The notes beneath the pieces are model-generated. The model worked only from the letters and a program-made list of their open reading frames with translations. It ran no database searches and was not told the DNA's origin. Made by a program: the position numbers and the translations under genes. 64,000 nt of DNA from contig CAYMUW010000012.1 in NCBI GenBank assembly GCA_964393865.1, forward strand, positions 1 to 64,000. Reading direction: 5' to 3'. Shown one piece after another: positions 9,901-17,820 of this stretch. Numbering within the stretch: position 1 is the stretch's first letter; every line of letters begins with the position of its first letter. Origin of the DNA: Suilimivivens sp964393865. GTDB taxonomy: Bacteria; Bacillota; Clostridia; Lachnospirales; Lachnospiraceae.

Positions 9901-10108
9901 ACCTGTGGAGATTTATTTGGATAACGATATAAGAAAAACAGGACAGAAATATAGAGGCAGGAAGATTTATTTACCCAAAGATTATCCGAATTTGAAAGAA
10001 TTATATATTGTTGTTGTCATTGCTTTTTACAAAGAAGTAGAAGAACAGTTAAGGGATATGGGATTGGTGAAATACGAAGATTATCTCAATTATTTGGAAT
10101 TGTTTTAA
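6908..10108 (+). CDS. Three-part glycan enzyme: GT2 glycosyltransferase, HAD hydrolase-like region, Rossmann module
   Basis: 1066 residues, unusually long. Residues 1 to about 300 are a GT-A family 2 glycosyltransferase (VSVIIPVYNVEAYIEKCI, VNDGS, VDSDDYI near 91). From about 340 there is a HAD-like part with FDVFDTVV, then FTSDMYLP, a Lys-bearing segment and HIGDNQDADV near 517, followed by a further region (FTSRDGYLL) typical of COG5610-type proteins. The end, from about 978 (AFFGTGKMCE, YLDNDIRKTGQ), is the Rossmann-like module shared across the locus. It would act in the cytoplasm on a lipid- or nucleotide-linked glycan. The HAD role, phosphatase or structural, is not clear. Confidence 0.85.
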   Translation: MNFKLVSVIIPVYNVEAYIEKCIMSIVSQTYKNLEIIFVNDGSEQEEESIIKQYMERDSRIHYIKKNANEGLFRARVTGVKASHGDYIQFVDSDDYINEDFIRLLVRKAEEEDSDITFARTVTCTPRGSESIYVFQNMELYQLPLEGLELKKAYYGQHGFAYIFHTIWNKLYKRELWMQALPYFEKLGTPIVMTEDIAFSSILFYFAHKASCTENAVYFYCKHTDASTDSKVITLNQYKKRIGNVCTVFDFLQDFFSDKEKWIQDCMADFRRYYGRMWHRIAEEMDEAERSQALVLCKRLADVELDDKSSAMDDNYFCYMEIPYSKCLDEIKKRIYEGSESVISFDVFDTVVARPFFHPTDLFAFLDKKFEEIYSSNISFQTIRTEGEEGCRKQLCDEKREDVTLEEIYQYISEMYDIPWEKAHKLMEYEEALEIEFNFRRNTGYELYSLALDAGKKVIFTSDMYLPKSCIAKILHKNGYTRYEAVYVSSEYKKLKYTSSLYRAVLSEMHVKPEDILHIGDNQDADVNGAEKIGISTVYIPKSMDAFCGNTKKITNHHRFTMGKDIGGSYRGMKSFEKNIAYGATIALASIKYFDNSYCGFNDFTDFNVDGYFAGYYLLGTSLLGQIAWLENIVNEKGIKRIIFTSRDGYLLMEAYRRYLKICKKEKEVLYFYVSRRSMMPWILKDKLDFMSLPIVYQKYSPDSVEELLSFCISHESDEEWEDVLNTNDIIRTREFASIVEYHKFMNLFLAYRYSSSEHMKAKKTVSQYCSVIHNDDGIYDLGYSASIHKAICDASGRKPTALFMHSDAEKHLKNERIGGFEIVSMMDTIPNANGLLREFFFSDTGGSCIGYEQNGQTTPIIENEDKNYSDLFPIRMMQMGALKMVDDFYHIFKDYLPYMEIRTEEMLLPFESFLAFPAVIDTKMFAASYFEDKVYGKISQINVRDFWMQLLINQPGYQKNDIIHYFDELLKKYHKKKLAFFGTGKMCEAMFETNPDIPVEIYLDNDIRKTGQKYRGRKIYLPKDYPNLKELYIVVVIAFYKEVEEQLRDMGLVKYEDYLNYLELF

Positions 10109-10123
10109 ATGCGGAGGAAGTTT

Positions 10124-11269
10124 ATGAGCCATAAGTTGATTGTACATATTGGAATGCCCAAAACGGGAACCACTGCTATTCAGGATTTTTTGTTTGATAA
10201 TTCGGAAAAGCTGAAAAAGTACGGATATTGTTATCCGGATCTGATTAGTGAACTGAGAGATAGGGAATATGACATAAAGTGCAGACAGGAAGGGTTGACT
10301 AAAAATGGCGTTGTTCTTTCTTTATTCAGAAGCTGGGAAGACCATTCTGACATTAATAAAGTCAATGAAAAAGCATGGTATTTATTTAAGGAATTATTGG
10401 AAAAGCATCTTGCTGTATGTAATGTGATTATTTCGGATGAAGATTTATGGTGTCAAGGGAATAATTATGCGATATTAAGGCGCTTAAAAGAGATATGTAA
10501 TGATATGAAAATCATATGCTACATAAGACGGCAGGATTTGGAAGCAGAAGCTTTGTGGAATCAGGTGGTCAAAAGATACGGATATTGTAATACACCGTTT
10601 CCTGAAAGTAAAAGCAGATGGCTGGACGGCAGAGCCATGAAATATCAGGAATTGCTGGAAAATTTTGAAAAAATCGCTGGCTTTGAAAAATTGCATGTCC
10701 GTGTGTATGAAAAACAACAGTTGTATGGCATCAACGGAGATATTGTAGAGGATTTTTTACATATTCTTGGTATTGAAAAAGGCTGTGAAGAATGGATAGA
10801 GCGAAAAAAATCAAATGAGCGGTTGAACGGCAGTATGCTAAATATAAAAATGAACATGAACAAGAGTTTATCAAAAGAGAATTGGTTTTCAGCAATTGTG
10901 GAAGAACAGTTTATGAACGTGATTGCCAAGCATTGCAGCTTTGGAGAGGAGCTTATGGAGGGTTATTTTACCTTGGAAGAAAGGCAGCAAGTGATAGAAC
11001 GATTTCAAGACGAAAACAGGATAATCGCTAAAAGGTTTTTGGGAAGATTGGATGGAAGACTGTTTTATGATGAAGTGAAGGATATGCCGCTGCATTCTGA
11101 TGAGATTTCAAGTGCAGACATGGTGGAAGTATTTACCGCAATGATTCTGGAGTTGAATGAAAAGATATGGAAGCTGTACTCAAAAGGGTATGCTGGTATG
11201 ATAGGTTCCAGGAAATGCACTTTATTTGGAGCGGGGGGGGCAATGCAGAAAGTTTTGCTCTATATATAG
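10124..11269 (+). CDS. PAPS-dependent sulfotransferase-like protein 1, C-terminus shifted out of frame
   Basis: 381 residues as it reads now. The N-terminus has the PAPS 5'-phosphosulfate loop HIGMPKTGTTAIQ (about residues 8-20), and YIRRQDLEAEALWNQ (about 131) fits the 3'-phosphate-binding segment of sulfotransferases. ATG 10124 was chosen for GGAGGA 5 bases upstream; an ATG at 10109 is directly after the previous stop. The frame leaves its homologue at a G8 run (11233-11240) and ends 10 codons later. With seven Gs it would continue to 11483 as LFGAGGQCRKF and onward, matching sulfotransferase 2. It lies downstream of the PAPS-making genes on the same strand. Confidence 0.8.
   Translation: MSHKLIVHIGMPKTGTTAIQDFLFDNSEKLKKYGYCYPDLISELRDREYDIKCRQEGLTKNGVVLSLFRSWEDHSDINKVNEKAWYLFKELLEKHLAVCNVIISDEDLWCQGNNYAILRRLKEICNDMKIICYIRRQDLEAEALWNQVVKRYGYCNTPFPESKSRWLDGRAMKYQELLENFEKIAGFEKLHVRVYEKQQLYGINGDIVEDFLHILGIEKGCEEWIERKKSNERLNGSMLNIKMNMNKSLSKENWFSAIVEEQFMNVIAKHCSFGEELMEGYFTLEERQQVIERFQDENRIIAKRFLGRLDGRLFYDEVKDMPLHSDEISSADMVEVFTAMILELNEKIWKLYSKGYAGMIGSRKCTLFGAGGAMQKVLLYI
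11233..11240 (+). repeat. G8 homopolymer at a frameshift: possible contingency tract or sequencing slip
   Basis: Eight consecutive Gs stand in an AT-rich coding region exactly where the first sulfotransferase loses its frame. Removing one G joins the two reading frames without any other change, and the joined protein aligns with the paralogue next door through the junction (LFGAG.QC.KF). A G run of this length is slip-prone in replication and transcription. Confidence 0.8.
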
Positions 11270-11483
11270 TGAGTTACCGATTGACTTGGTTGTTGACAAT
11301 GACAGGAGTAAAACAGGGACAAAAATATACGGTCACAGTGTAAAACACTTTGATGAAATAGCAGATTGGAACGAGCGTTTTATTATTATTACATGTTACG
11401 CGTATAAAGATATTTCAGAGCAACTGCAGGGTGTTGGAATGCGGGAGAACACGGATTTTATTGTTTTTTTCGATGCTGAATAA
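11241..11483 (+). pseudogene. Detached C-terminal Rossmann module of sulfotransferase 1
   Basis: This reading frame encodes QCRKF, ELPIDLVVDNDRSKTG, IYGHSVKHFDEI and a hydrophobic IIITCYAYKDI, which line up with the end of the second sulfotransferase (SVDLIVDNNRSKSG, IYGCKVKHFDEV). It lacks its own plausible start and ribosome site, so it is best read as the out-of-frame tail of the gene starting at 10124. It would be expressed only if the G tract has seven (or ten) Gs, or by slippage. Confidence 0.85.
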
Positions 11484-11494
11484 GGAGGCAATCT

Positions 11495-12859
11495 ATGCAA
11501 AACAGAATAATAGTACATATTGGAATGCCGAAGACAGGTACTAGTTCCATTCAGAATTTTTTATTTGATAATGCCGAGAAATTAAGACAATATGGGTATT
11601 GTTATCCTGATTTTTTGAAAGAGATGAATGAGGCGGGATATGTTATGGCGGCAAGACCAGTGGAACGGAGCAAAAATGGGCTTGCTGCGATTATATTGAG
11701 AGAATGGGAAGTTCAGACTGATTGTAAAAATAAATTCGCAGAAGCATGGAATTCCCTTGAAACAAAAATAGTTTCATATCTGAAACGGTATCATGTAATT
11801 ATTTCATGTGAAGAAATTTGGATTAGGAAAAATTGTTTTGAATTACTTAGCTGGTTAAAACATATAACCCCTAATATCTGCGTGGTTGTGTATTTGAGAA
11901 GACAGGATCTGGCAATGGAAGCTATGTGGAATCAAGACATAAAAAGATATAGATATTTGGGGAAAACGCTAGCGCAATGTCTGGAAGGTCCGGAAAAGGA
12001 GTGGATGGAGGAAAGAGTATTAGGATATCTCGAAAAACTAACAAAAGTACAGGATATTGTTTCGATGGATAACATGATTGTACGTATATATGAATCACAG
12101 CAGATGTATCAAATGTCTGGCGATGTGATTGATGATTTTTTATATACATTGGGAATCCCGATAAGTGACGGTGAATGGATTAAACGCAATCCATCCAATG
12201 AAAGATTGAATGGCAGTTTGCTGAATATCAAGAAGACAATGAATGAATGTTTAGCAGGAAGAGAATGGTTCTCGGGAATCATAGAAGAATATGTATTAAA
12301 AGCTGCTTCTGAACTAAACTTTCCCAATGAAAAAGAAGCATATTTTTCATTGGAAGAAAGAAAAAGATTTATTGAAAGTTATGCGGAAGAAAACAGTGAG
12401 ATTGCGAAAAAATTTTTGAAACGTTCTGACGGAAGACTGTTTTATGATGAAGTAAAAGATCTTTCGTTACATACGGATACAATCTTATTGGAAGATATCA
12501 TTAAGTTGTTTACTTACATCGCATTGGAACAGGAAAAAAAAATTTATGAAAAAACCAAATTTTGTATTCCTGATTTTTTGCTGAAAGGCAGAAAACTGAC
12601 ATTGTTCGGGGCAGGGTATCAATGTAAAAAATTTCTCGCTCAGAATAACTTATCGGTAGACCTGATTGTAGATAACAATCGAAGTAAATCAGGAACAGAG
12701 ATATATGGCTGTAAAGTCAAGCATTTTGATGAAGTAACAGATTGGAGTCAAAGATTTGTGGTAATTACATGTGTTGCATGTTTGGAAATGATAGAACAAT
12801 TAAGAGCATTGGGTATGCAGTACAATCTGGATTTTGTTGTATTTGAAGATAATGTATAA
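11495..12859 (+). CDS. PAPS-dependent sulfotransferase-like protein 2, with intact Rossmann C-terminus
   Basis: 454 residues with TAAGGAGG upstream. Residues 6-17 (VHIGMPKTGTSS) form the PAPS-binding loop, and VYLRRQDLAMEAMWNQ near residue 131 is the likely 3'-phosphate site. The final 90 residues (LTLFGAGYQCKKF, LIVDNNRSKSG) are the shared Rossmann-like module. It aligns with sulfotransferase 1 along its whole length, so the two are tandem duplicates. No signal peptide or membrane anchor is visible, so sulfation would take place in the cytoplasm before export, unlike Golgi-type enzymes. The acceptor sugar is unknown. Confidence 0.85.
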   Translation: MQNRIIVHIGMPKTGTSSIQNFLFDNAEKLRQYGYCYPDFLKEMNEAGYVMAARPVERSKNGLAAIILREWEVQTDCKNKFAEAWNSLETKIVSYLKRYHVIISCEEIWIRKNCFELLSWLKHITPNICVVVYLRRQDLAMEAMWNQDIKRYRYLGKTLAQCLEGPEKEWMEERVLGYLEKLTKVQDIVSMDNMIVRIYESQQMYQMSGDVIDDFLYTLGIPISDGEWIKRNPSNERLNGSLLNIKKTMNECLAGREWFSGIIEEYVLKAASELNFPNEKEAYFSLEERKRFIESYAEENSEIAKKFLKRSDGRLFYDEVKDLSLHTDTILLEDIIKLFTYIALEQEKKIYEKTKFCIPDFLLKGRKLTLFGAGYQCKKFLAQNNLSVDLIVDNNRSKSGTEIYGCKVKHFDEVTDWSQRFVVITCVACLEMIEQLRALGMQYNLDFVVFEDNV

Positions 12860-12891
12860 GAAATAAAACATATATGCTATGGGGAAAGATT

Positions 12892-13926
12892 ATGCAGATC
12901 AATAGTTATGAGTTAAAGCCTATACTGGCAACAATTATAAAGGCTGATGAAAGGATGTTTTACGCAGCTTCAAAGGGAGTCCGTATCGTTGAATGGAATT
13001 CTATTGGAATCAACATACTTTATGCCGAGGAAACTGATAATCTGTGGGGAGCGTTCCATTTTTCGGCTGTATTTCATGAGAGTATTTTTTTCTTTCCACG
13101 TAATTATGATTATGTTATAAAATATGACATTATCCAAAAACAAACAGAAAAAATTGCTGTTCCAGGGAAACAAAACGAAGAATTTATGCTTCCGTATATC
13201 AATAATGATGCTTTTATGATGATAGGACTGAGCAGCGGCAATGTGTACAAATGGGTTGATGAATGTGCATTTGAAAAGGTATCGCAGCTGGATTGGGGAT
13301 GTGAACAGTGGAAACTTAATAAACAAGGCGCACGAATTGAAAATATACTCTTTTGGAACACAGATAAAGAAATTGCAATTTTAGACAAAGAGAATCTGAT
13401 GATTAAGAGGATAGTCATTTCAACTGATGAAATTTTGTATGCGGCTGGAGATGAGAGGCATTTATTTTGGGTATCGGAGTCGGGAGATGTATATTCCCAG
13501 TATGATAAGTTCGGAGATTTTAACTACTTGTTTCATTTGGAATTTCCTGTTTCTGATTTAGCGCGTTTTATATATCGTGAGCATAGCCTATATCTTTTGC
13601 CCCACACCGGTAATCAGATTTATGTGATAAAGGAAAATTCGGAAGCATCGGTTGTAAACCTAGAGTTGGATTTAAAGGATAAAAATGTGAATTGGGCAGT
13701 TTGTGAAGACGGTTTCATCGGAGTGGCAGAGAATATTGATAAACCATGGAATGGGGAGTTGACCTTTTTTACTTATAATCCGTCCGGTCATATAGTATTG
13801 AAACTTCCTTTTGAAGAGGCTGCAATGAAATACTTGTTCCATAAGAATATAAAAAACGGGATTTTGATTCGAGAAGGAGAAAATAACGATTTAAAGACAT
13901 ATTTAAAACTTGTAAAAGGGAGCTGA
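12892..13926 (+). CDS. Uncharacterised beta-propeller-like protein of the glycan locus
   Basis: 344 residues from ATG 12892, which has GGGGAAAG just upstream; an ATG at 12874 lacks one. I do not recognise the family. The sequence is a series of short strands with recurring turns rich in Asn, Asp, Gly and aromatic residues (FFPRNYDYVIKYD, GLSSGNVYKWVD, LFWVSESGDVYSQYD, LYLLPHTGNQIYVI), which suggests a propeller of about six or seven blades. There is no signal peptide. It lies between the sulfotransferases and a glycosyltransferase on the same strand, so a scaffold or glycan-binding role is possible but unproven. Confidence 0.55.
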   Translation: MQINSYELKPILATIIKADERMFYAASKGVRIVEWNSIGINILYAEETDNLWGAFHFSAVFHESIFFFPRNYDYVIKYDIIQKQTEKIAVPGKQNEEFMLPYINNDAFMMIGLSSGNVYKWVDECAFEKVSQLDWGCEQWKLNKQGARIENILFWNTDKEIAILDKENLMIKRIVISTDEILYAAGDERHLFWVSESGDVYSQYDKFGDFNYLFHLEFPVSDLARFIYREHSLYLLPHTGNQIYVIKENSEASVVNLELDLKDKNVNWAVCEDGFIGVAENIDKPWNGELTFFTYNPSGHIVLKLPFEEAAMKYLFHKNIKNGILIREGENNDLKTYLKLVKGS

Positions 13927-13930
13927 CATT

Positions 13931-14029
13931 ATGATGCGAGATTCATGTTTATCACATGTTGAATGGTTTGGCAATGAAAAAGAAACAGTTTTATGTGCAG
14001 TGATTGTATTAAGGGAGAAAAATGATTAG
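13931..14029 (+). CDS. Very short reading frame overlapping the next start
   Basis: 32 codons from ATG 13931 ending at TAG 14027-14029, overlapping the start of the glycosyltransferase at 14022. It has no convincing ribosome site and matches no family I know. It may be a translational-coupling leader or chance. Confidence 0.15.
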   Translation: MMRDSCLSHVEWFGNEKETVLCAVIVLREKND

Positions 14030-15218
14030 TATTATTGTTCCAATCTATAATGTGGAATCTTATCTGTATCAGTGTATGGACAGTATTATCAAACAGACTT
14101 ATCAGGATATTGAAATTATTTTGGTGGATGACGGTTCCCTTGACGGTGGAGGAAAGATCTGCGATGCCTATGCCGGGCGCGATTGCAGAATCAAAGTGAT
14201 CCATAAAGAAAACGGGGGTCTTGTCAGTGCGCGAAAGGCCGGATTATCTGTGGCGGAAGGAGAATGGATCGGCTATGTGGACGGCGATGACTGGATTGAG
14301 CCGGATATGTATGAGAAATTGATGATTAAGGCTTTGGAATATGATGCTGATATTGCTATGTGCGGCAGATATGAAGATACAGGGGATATATCAAAACCTG
14401 TATATCATGGCTTCCCCGAAGGATATTATGACAGGAATAAGCTGCTGACAGAGATTTATCCCAAAATGATGGTGGGAAGGGATTTTTTTGAATGGGGGAT
14501 TTTCCCCGGTGTATGGGATAAGCTTTTCAAGAGGGAAATAATAGAGGATTTCCAGATGCAGGTAGATGAGAGGATTATGATGGGTGAGGATGCAGCCTGC
14601 GTGTATCCGTGTATGCTGTCGGCCAAAAGAGTGTATATATTGCACGAATGCCTCTACCATTACAGGCAGTCAACGGATTCTATGATAAAAAGGAAGGAGG
14701 ATACCGCAGTTGAAAGAGAACGCTTTGAAATACTGTATACCTCTGTATTGCAGCAGTTGGATAGGCTGAAGGGCGTATACAGTCTAACAAACCAGTGGAA
14801 AAAATATATGCTTTTTCTTATGCTTCCAAGGGCTGACAGTTTATATGACGGGGTTGAAAACCTGGATTATCTCTTTCCGTTTCCCGGCGTATCAAAGGGC
14901 GAAAAAATCTTGTTGTACGGAGCCGGAACATATGGGCAAAGATTGTACCAATGGTTAAAGGAGTCTTCGTTTTGCAGCGTAATCATGTGGGCTGACAGGA
15001 ATTATAAGGAAATCCAAAAGCATGGATTGGACGTGCGCAGTCCGGAGGAAATCAGGAATGCGGATTTTGACCATATCGTAATTGCTATCATCAATGCAGG
15101 AGTGAGGAAAGCAGTCAAAAGAGAGCTTGCGGAAATCTATGGGGAGAACAAAGTGGAGGGCATTGATGAGAAACTGATCATGAGTGAGGATACAGAAAGG
15201 AAATTCCGCATGAGATAG
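14022..15218 (+). CDS. GT2 glycosyltransferase with C-terminal Rossmann module
   Basis: 398 residues. The N-terminal 220 are a family 2 glycosyltransferase: ISIIVPIYNVESYLYQCMDS, VDDGSLDGGG, NGGLVSARKAG and the DxD-type VDGDDWI near residue 86. From about residue 295, ILLYGAGTYGQRLYQWL and IMWADRNYKE form the Rossmann-like module shared with other proteins here. AAGGGAGAAA stands before the ATG. It would add a sugar to the glycan that the locus builds and sulfates; the substrate is not predictable. Confidence 0.85.
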   Translation: MISIIVPIYNVESYLYQCMDSIIKQTYQDIEIILVDDGSLDGGGKICDAYAGRDCRIKVIHKENGGLVSARKAGLSVAEGEWIGYVDGDDWIEPDMYEKLMIKALEYDADIAMCGRYEDTGDISKPVYHGFPEGYYDRNKLLTEIYPKMMVGRDFFEWGIFPGVWDKLFKREIIEDFQMQVDERIMMGEDAACVYPCMLSAKRVYILHECLYHYRQSTDSMIKRKEDTAVERERFEILYTSVLQQLDRLKGVYSLTNQWKKYMLFLMLPRADSLYDGVENLDYLFPFPGVSKGEKILLYGAGTYGQRLYQWLKESSFCSVIMWADRNYKEIQKHGLDVRSPEEIRNADFDHIVIAIINAGVRKAVKRELAEIYGENKVEGIDEKLIMSEDTERKFRMR

Positions 15219-15364
15219 ATGGAAAATCAAATGAAAGAAATAGAAAAAATGCTGATTATGGACGAGTCTGGCTAATTGGGAAAAAGTATTTTATTTAAGC
15301 GGTGTTAATTCCGATGTTGGAAAACCTGAAAATAAAAGGCTGCCAGACAGGAGGCAGGAAGAAA

Positions 15365-16351
15365 ATGGAAAAAATACTGATCACGGGCGCGTCCGGCTAC
15401 ATCGGCTCCATGCTCGTAAAGCATATCCTGAGTGAGGACAGCGGCGCAGAGATTACAGCGCCGCTGAGGAGGACTGCCGGGACAAGGCTTCCGGCATCGG
15501 ACAGGCTTCGCATTATAAAGATGGACCTATCGGAAAAATCCGCATTGGACAGTCTCGCGCCGGACTGTTCCTATATCATTCACTGCGCATGTGCCACGAA
15601 ATCGTCAGAGATGGCTGCGCATCCCGTGGAAACGGCGGCGGGCATTTTAAGCATCACGGAGAATGTCCTGTATTATGCCAAAAGGTGTCGGGAATCCGGA
15701 GCTTTAAAATCTATGGTCTACCTTTCGTCGATGGAGGTTTATGGAAACATCGATTGTTCTGACGGACACCGGGCAGCGGAGGACGAGATGGGCTATATAA
15801 ACCCGCTTGCCGCCCGGAGCTGCTACCCACTGGGAAAACGCATGGCGGAGAACCTGTGCTATTCCTATTTTAAGGAGTATGGCGTCCCGGTGAAGATAGC
15901 CCGTCTTGCGCAGACCTTCGGGCACGGCGTCCTGCTGGATGACAGCCGCGTGTTCGCGCAGTTTGCAAGGGCGGCGGCGGAAGGGCGGGATATCGTCCTG
16001 CACACGGAAGGAAAGTCCATGGGGAACTACTGCGGCATAGATGACGCCGTAAAAGGCATCCTGACGATCCTGCGGCGCGGAGCTGACGGCGAGGCCTACA
16101 ACGTGGTGAACGAGACGAACACCATGAGCATCCGTGAGATGGCGGAGCTTGTGGCGGAAAAGCTTGCGAAAGGTCAGATCAAAGTGGTCTGTGACATCCC
16201 CAAGGATAACGTGTATGGCTATGCGCCCGACACGGGGCTGCGGCTTTCGGGCAGGAAGCTGATGGGGCTTGGATGGATGCCGGCGCAGGATCTTGCGGAG
16301 ATGTACCGGGATGCGGCGGAGGATATGGCAGCTCAAGGAGCAGCGCCTTGA
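15365..16351 (+). CDS. NAD-dependent epimerase/dehydratase (extended SDR)
   Basis: 328 residues from ATG 15365, with AGGAGGCAGG upstream; ATG 15314 would add 17 residues outside the fold. ILITGASGYIGS (residues 4-15) binds NAD and YPLGK is the catalytic YxxxK; SSMEVYG precedes it. The later part (IDDAVKGILTIL, YNVVNETNTMSI) is typical of sugar-nucleotide epimerases or reductases. It likely makes an activated sugar for the glycan. Its codons are distinctly richer in G and C than those of the sulfotransferases before it, which hints at a separate origin. Mobile-element DNA begins directly after. Confidence 0.85.
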   Translation: MEKILITGASGYIGSMLVKHILSEDSGAEITAPLRRTAGTRLPASDRLRIIKMDLSEKSALDSLAPDCSYIIHCACATKSSEMAAHPVETAAGILSITENVLYYAKRCRESGALKSMVYLSSMEVYGNIDCSDGHRAAEDEMGYINPLAARSCYPLGKRMAENLCYSYFKEYGVPVKIARLAQTFGHGVLLDDSRVFAQFARAAAEGRDIVLHTEGKSMGNYCGIDDAVKGILTILRRGADGEAYNVVNETNTMSIREMAELVAEKLAKGQIKVVCDIPKDNVYGYAPDTGLRLSGRKLMGLGWMPAQDLAEMYRDAAEDMAAQGAAP

Positions 16352-16371
16352 GTGGGAAGGTGAGCCGTGAA

Positions 16372-17820
16372 TTATGAGCGGTAAGTTTCCATGCCTGGTT
16401 TAAGAGCCGCGTCCTGTCCTTTTGCGGCAGGATGTCCGAGATACTGTTCCATATTAGCCATTTTCTGTTTAAGAGATCTGGCTTCCTGCTCGGCTGATCT
16501 GCATGTTTTCTCAAGAGCGGTCTTACGGGTCAGCATCGCTTCATAGTCAGCACGGATCTCATCCGAATCGACAGATTTCGGGTCAAGCCCTATCTTTTGG
16601 AGCATACGCTCAGCGCCGTCATACAGGATCAGCTGGGTTTCGTGCATCCGAAGGTATCTGTCCGGATCTTTTGATCTATTATATTTCTCCTGATACGGTT
16701 TATTGTCCCTGTACTGCTCTGCATAGAGGAGCAGTTCTGAGATTTTTTTCATTTCATGCTCCAGTTCCACAAGCCCGGTGCGGGCAGATCTTGCCCCTGC
16801 GGTCTTTTCATCTATCTGCTCATGGAGCTCAGCCAGGCTATCTGCGGCGGCGTAACTGGAAGCGGCAGTTTTGAGGTTCTTAATAGCTGCCCAGTGCTGC
16901 AGTCCGGGGCTGCTTTTGAATTTCTCGCTGGTGGTGTCGATAAGCGTTCTGCTCGCACTGGTGCGGGTGATGATGTCCTTCTTTGGAACCTTGATCCGTG
17001 ATTTCTGTTTAGGAGCCTCTGTAGTAACAGGCTCCTGACAGTCCTGTTTTACATTCTGCCATTTCTCCGGATTCTCAATCCTGTCTTTGATATCCTCTTT
17101 GGTATATCCTAATCCAAAATTGCGTAAGCTGCCGCGCACCGAACGCTCCTGTCCTGGGGCAAGGAACTTTATATATTTCGCATGAGGATCACCGATTTTT
17201 TCTCCGGTGATTTTGTAGCCTTTTTCTCTGATCAGGCGCAGGAACTCTTCATAGGATTCAGAGAGTTTGATGCATTCATCAATATCTGCCTGCAGCCGCT
17301 TTTTCCATGAGATGCCTTCCTGTTCGGCTTTCCACTCCACATATTTTTTGCCTTTTCTGCCGCTCGGCTCAATGATGGAAAGGTTGTGTTCCTTGCATAA
17401 TTCATCACTGAGCTGCCGGATGTGGTAATAGCTTTTCTTGCAGGCGTTATATTTTTTGTGGTCGATATTATCGGCGGCGCAGAAAATGATGTGGTTATGA
17501 GGGTGGCCTTTATCCACGTGGGTTGCTACAACATAGGAGTATTTTCCTTCCAGCAATCTGTCGGCAAGCTCAATTCCGATTCTGTGTGCTTCTTCGTAAG
17601 AAACCTCACCTTTTGCAAAAGACTGGATCAGGTGATATGCCAGATTTTTATCGGAGGACTTCGTTCTGCAAAGAGCGTAATCAAAGTCATGCCTGGCAGT
17701 ATCGGGATGACAGCCAAAAGAATCAACAAGCAGTTGCTGCTCGGTTTTATCAGGGTTACAAATATAATTTACAGCTTTTGTAACGGTACTTTTGATAGCA
17801 TGGATTCGTGTGTATGCCAT
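16372..17820 (-). CDS. MobP-type relaxase/mobilization nuclease
   Basis: 482 residues. The N-terminal domain shows the start MAYTRIHAIK typical of this family and the metal-binding histidine motif HVDKGHPHNHIIF (residues 101-113). The rest is charged and partly coiled-coil. It would nick oriT and lead the DNA strand into a recipient cell. The start overlaps the end of the MobC-like gene by 52 bases. The 3' end lies 20 bases from the epimerase stop on the other strand. Confidence 0.92.
   Translation of the reverse strand: MAYTRIHAIKSTVTKAVNYICNPDKTEQQLLVDSFGCHPDTARHDFDYALCRTKSSDKNLAYHLIQSFAKGEVSYEEAHRIGIELADRLLEGKYSYVVATHVDKGHPHNHIIFCAADNIDHKKYNACKKSYYHIRQLSDELCKEHNLSIIEPSGRKGKKYVEWKAEQEGISWKKRLQADIDECIKLSESYEEFLRLIREKGYKITGEKIGDPHAKYIKFLAPGQERSVRGSLRNFGLGYTKEDIKDRIENPEKWQNVKQDCQEPVTTEAPKQKSRIKVPKKDIITRTSASRTLIDTTSEKFKSSPGLQHWAAIKNLKTAASSYAAADSLAELHEQIDEKTAGARSARTGLVELEHEMKKISELLLYAEQYRDNKPYQEKYNRSKDPDRYLRMHETQLILYDGAERMLQKIGLDPKSVDSDEIRADYEAMLTRKTALEKTCRSAEQEARSLKQKMANMEQYLGHPAAKGQDAALKPGMETYRS

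Noticed and set aside
12534..12542. A9 run in sulfotransferase 2 as another contingency tract
   Set aside because: The frame is intact through the run, and A runs are common in AT-rich Lys codons.
15704..16336. Long - strand frame of 210 codons opposite the epimerase
   Set aside because: It is the antisense of a GC-rich, clearly real SDR gene, has a His/Arg-rich composition and no known motif.
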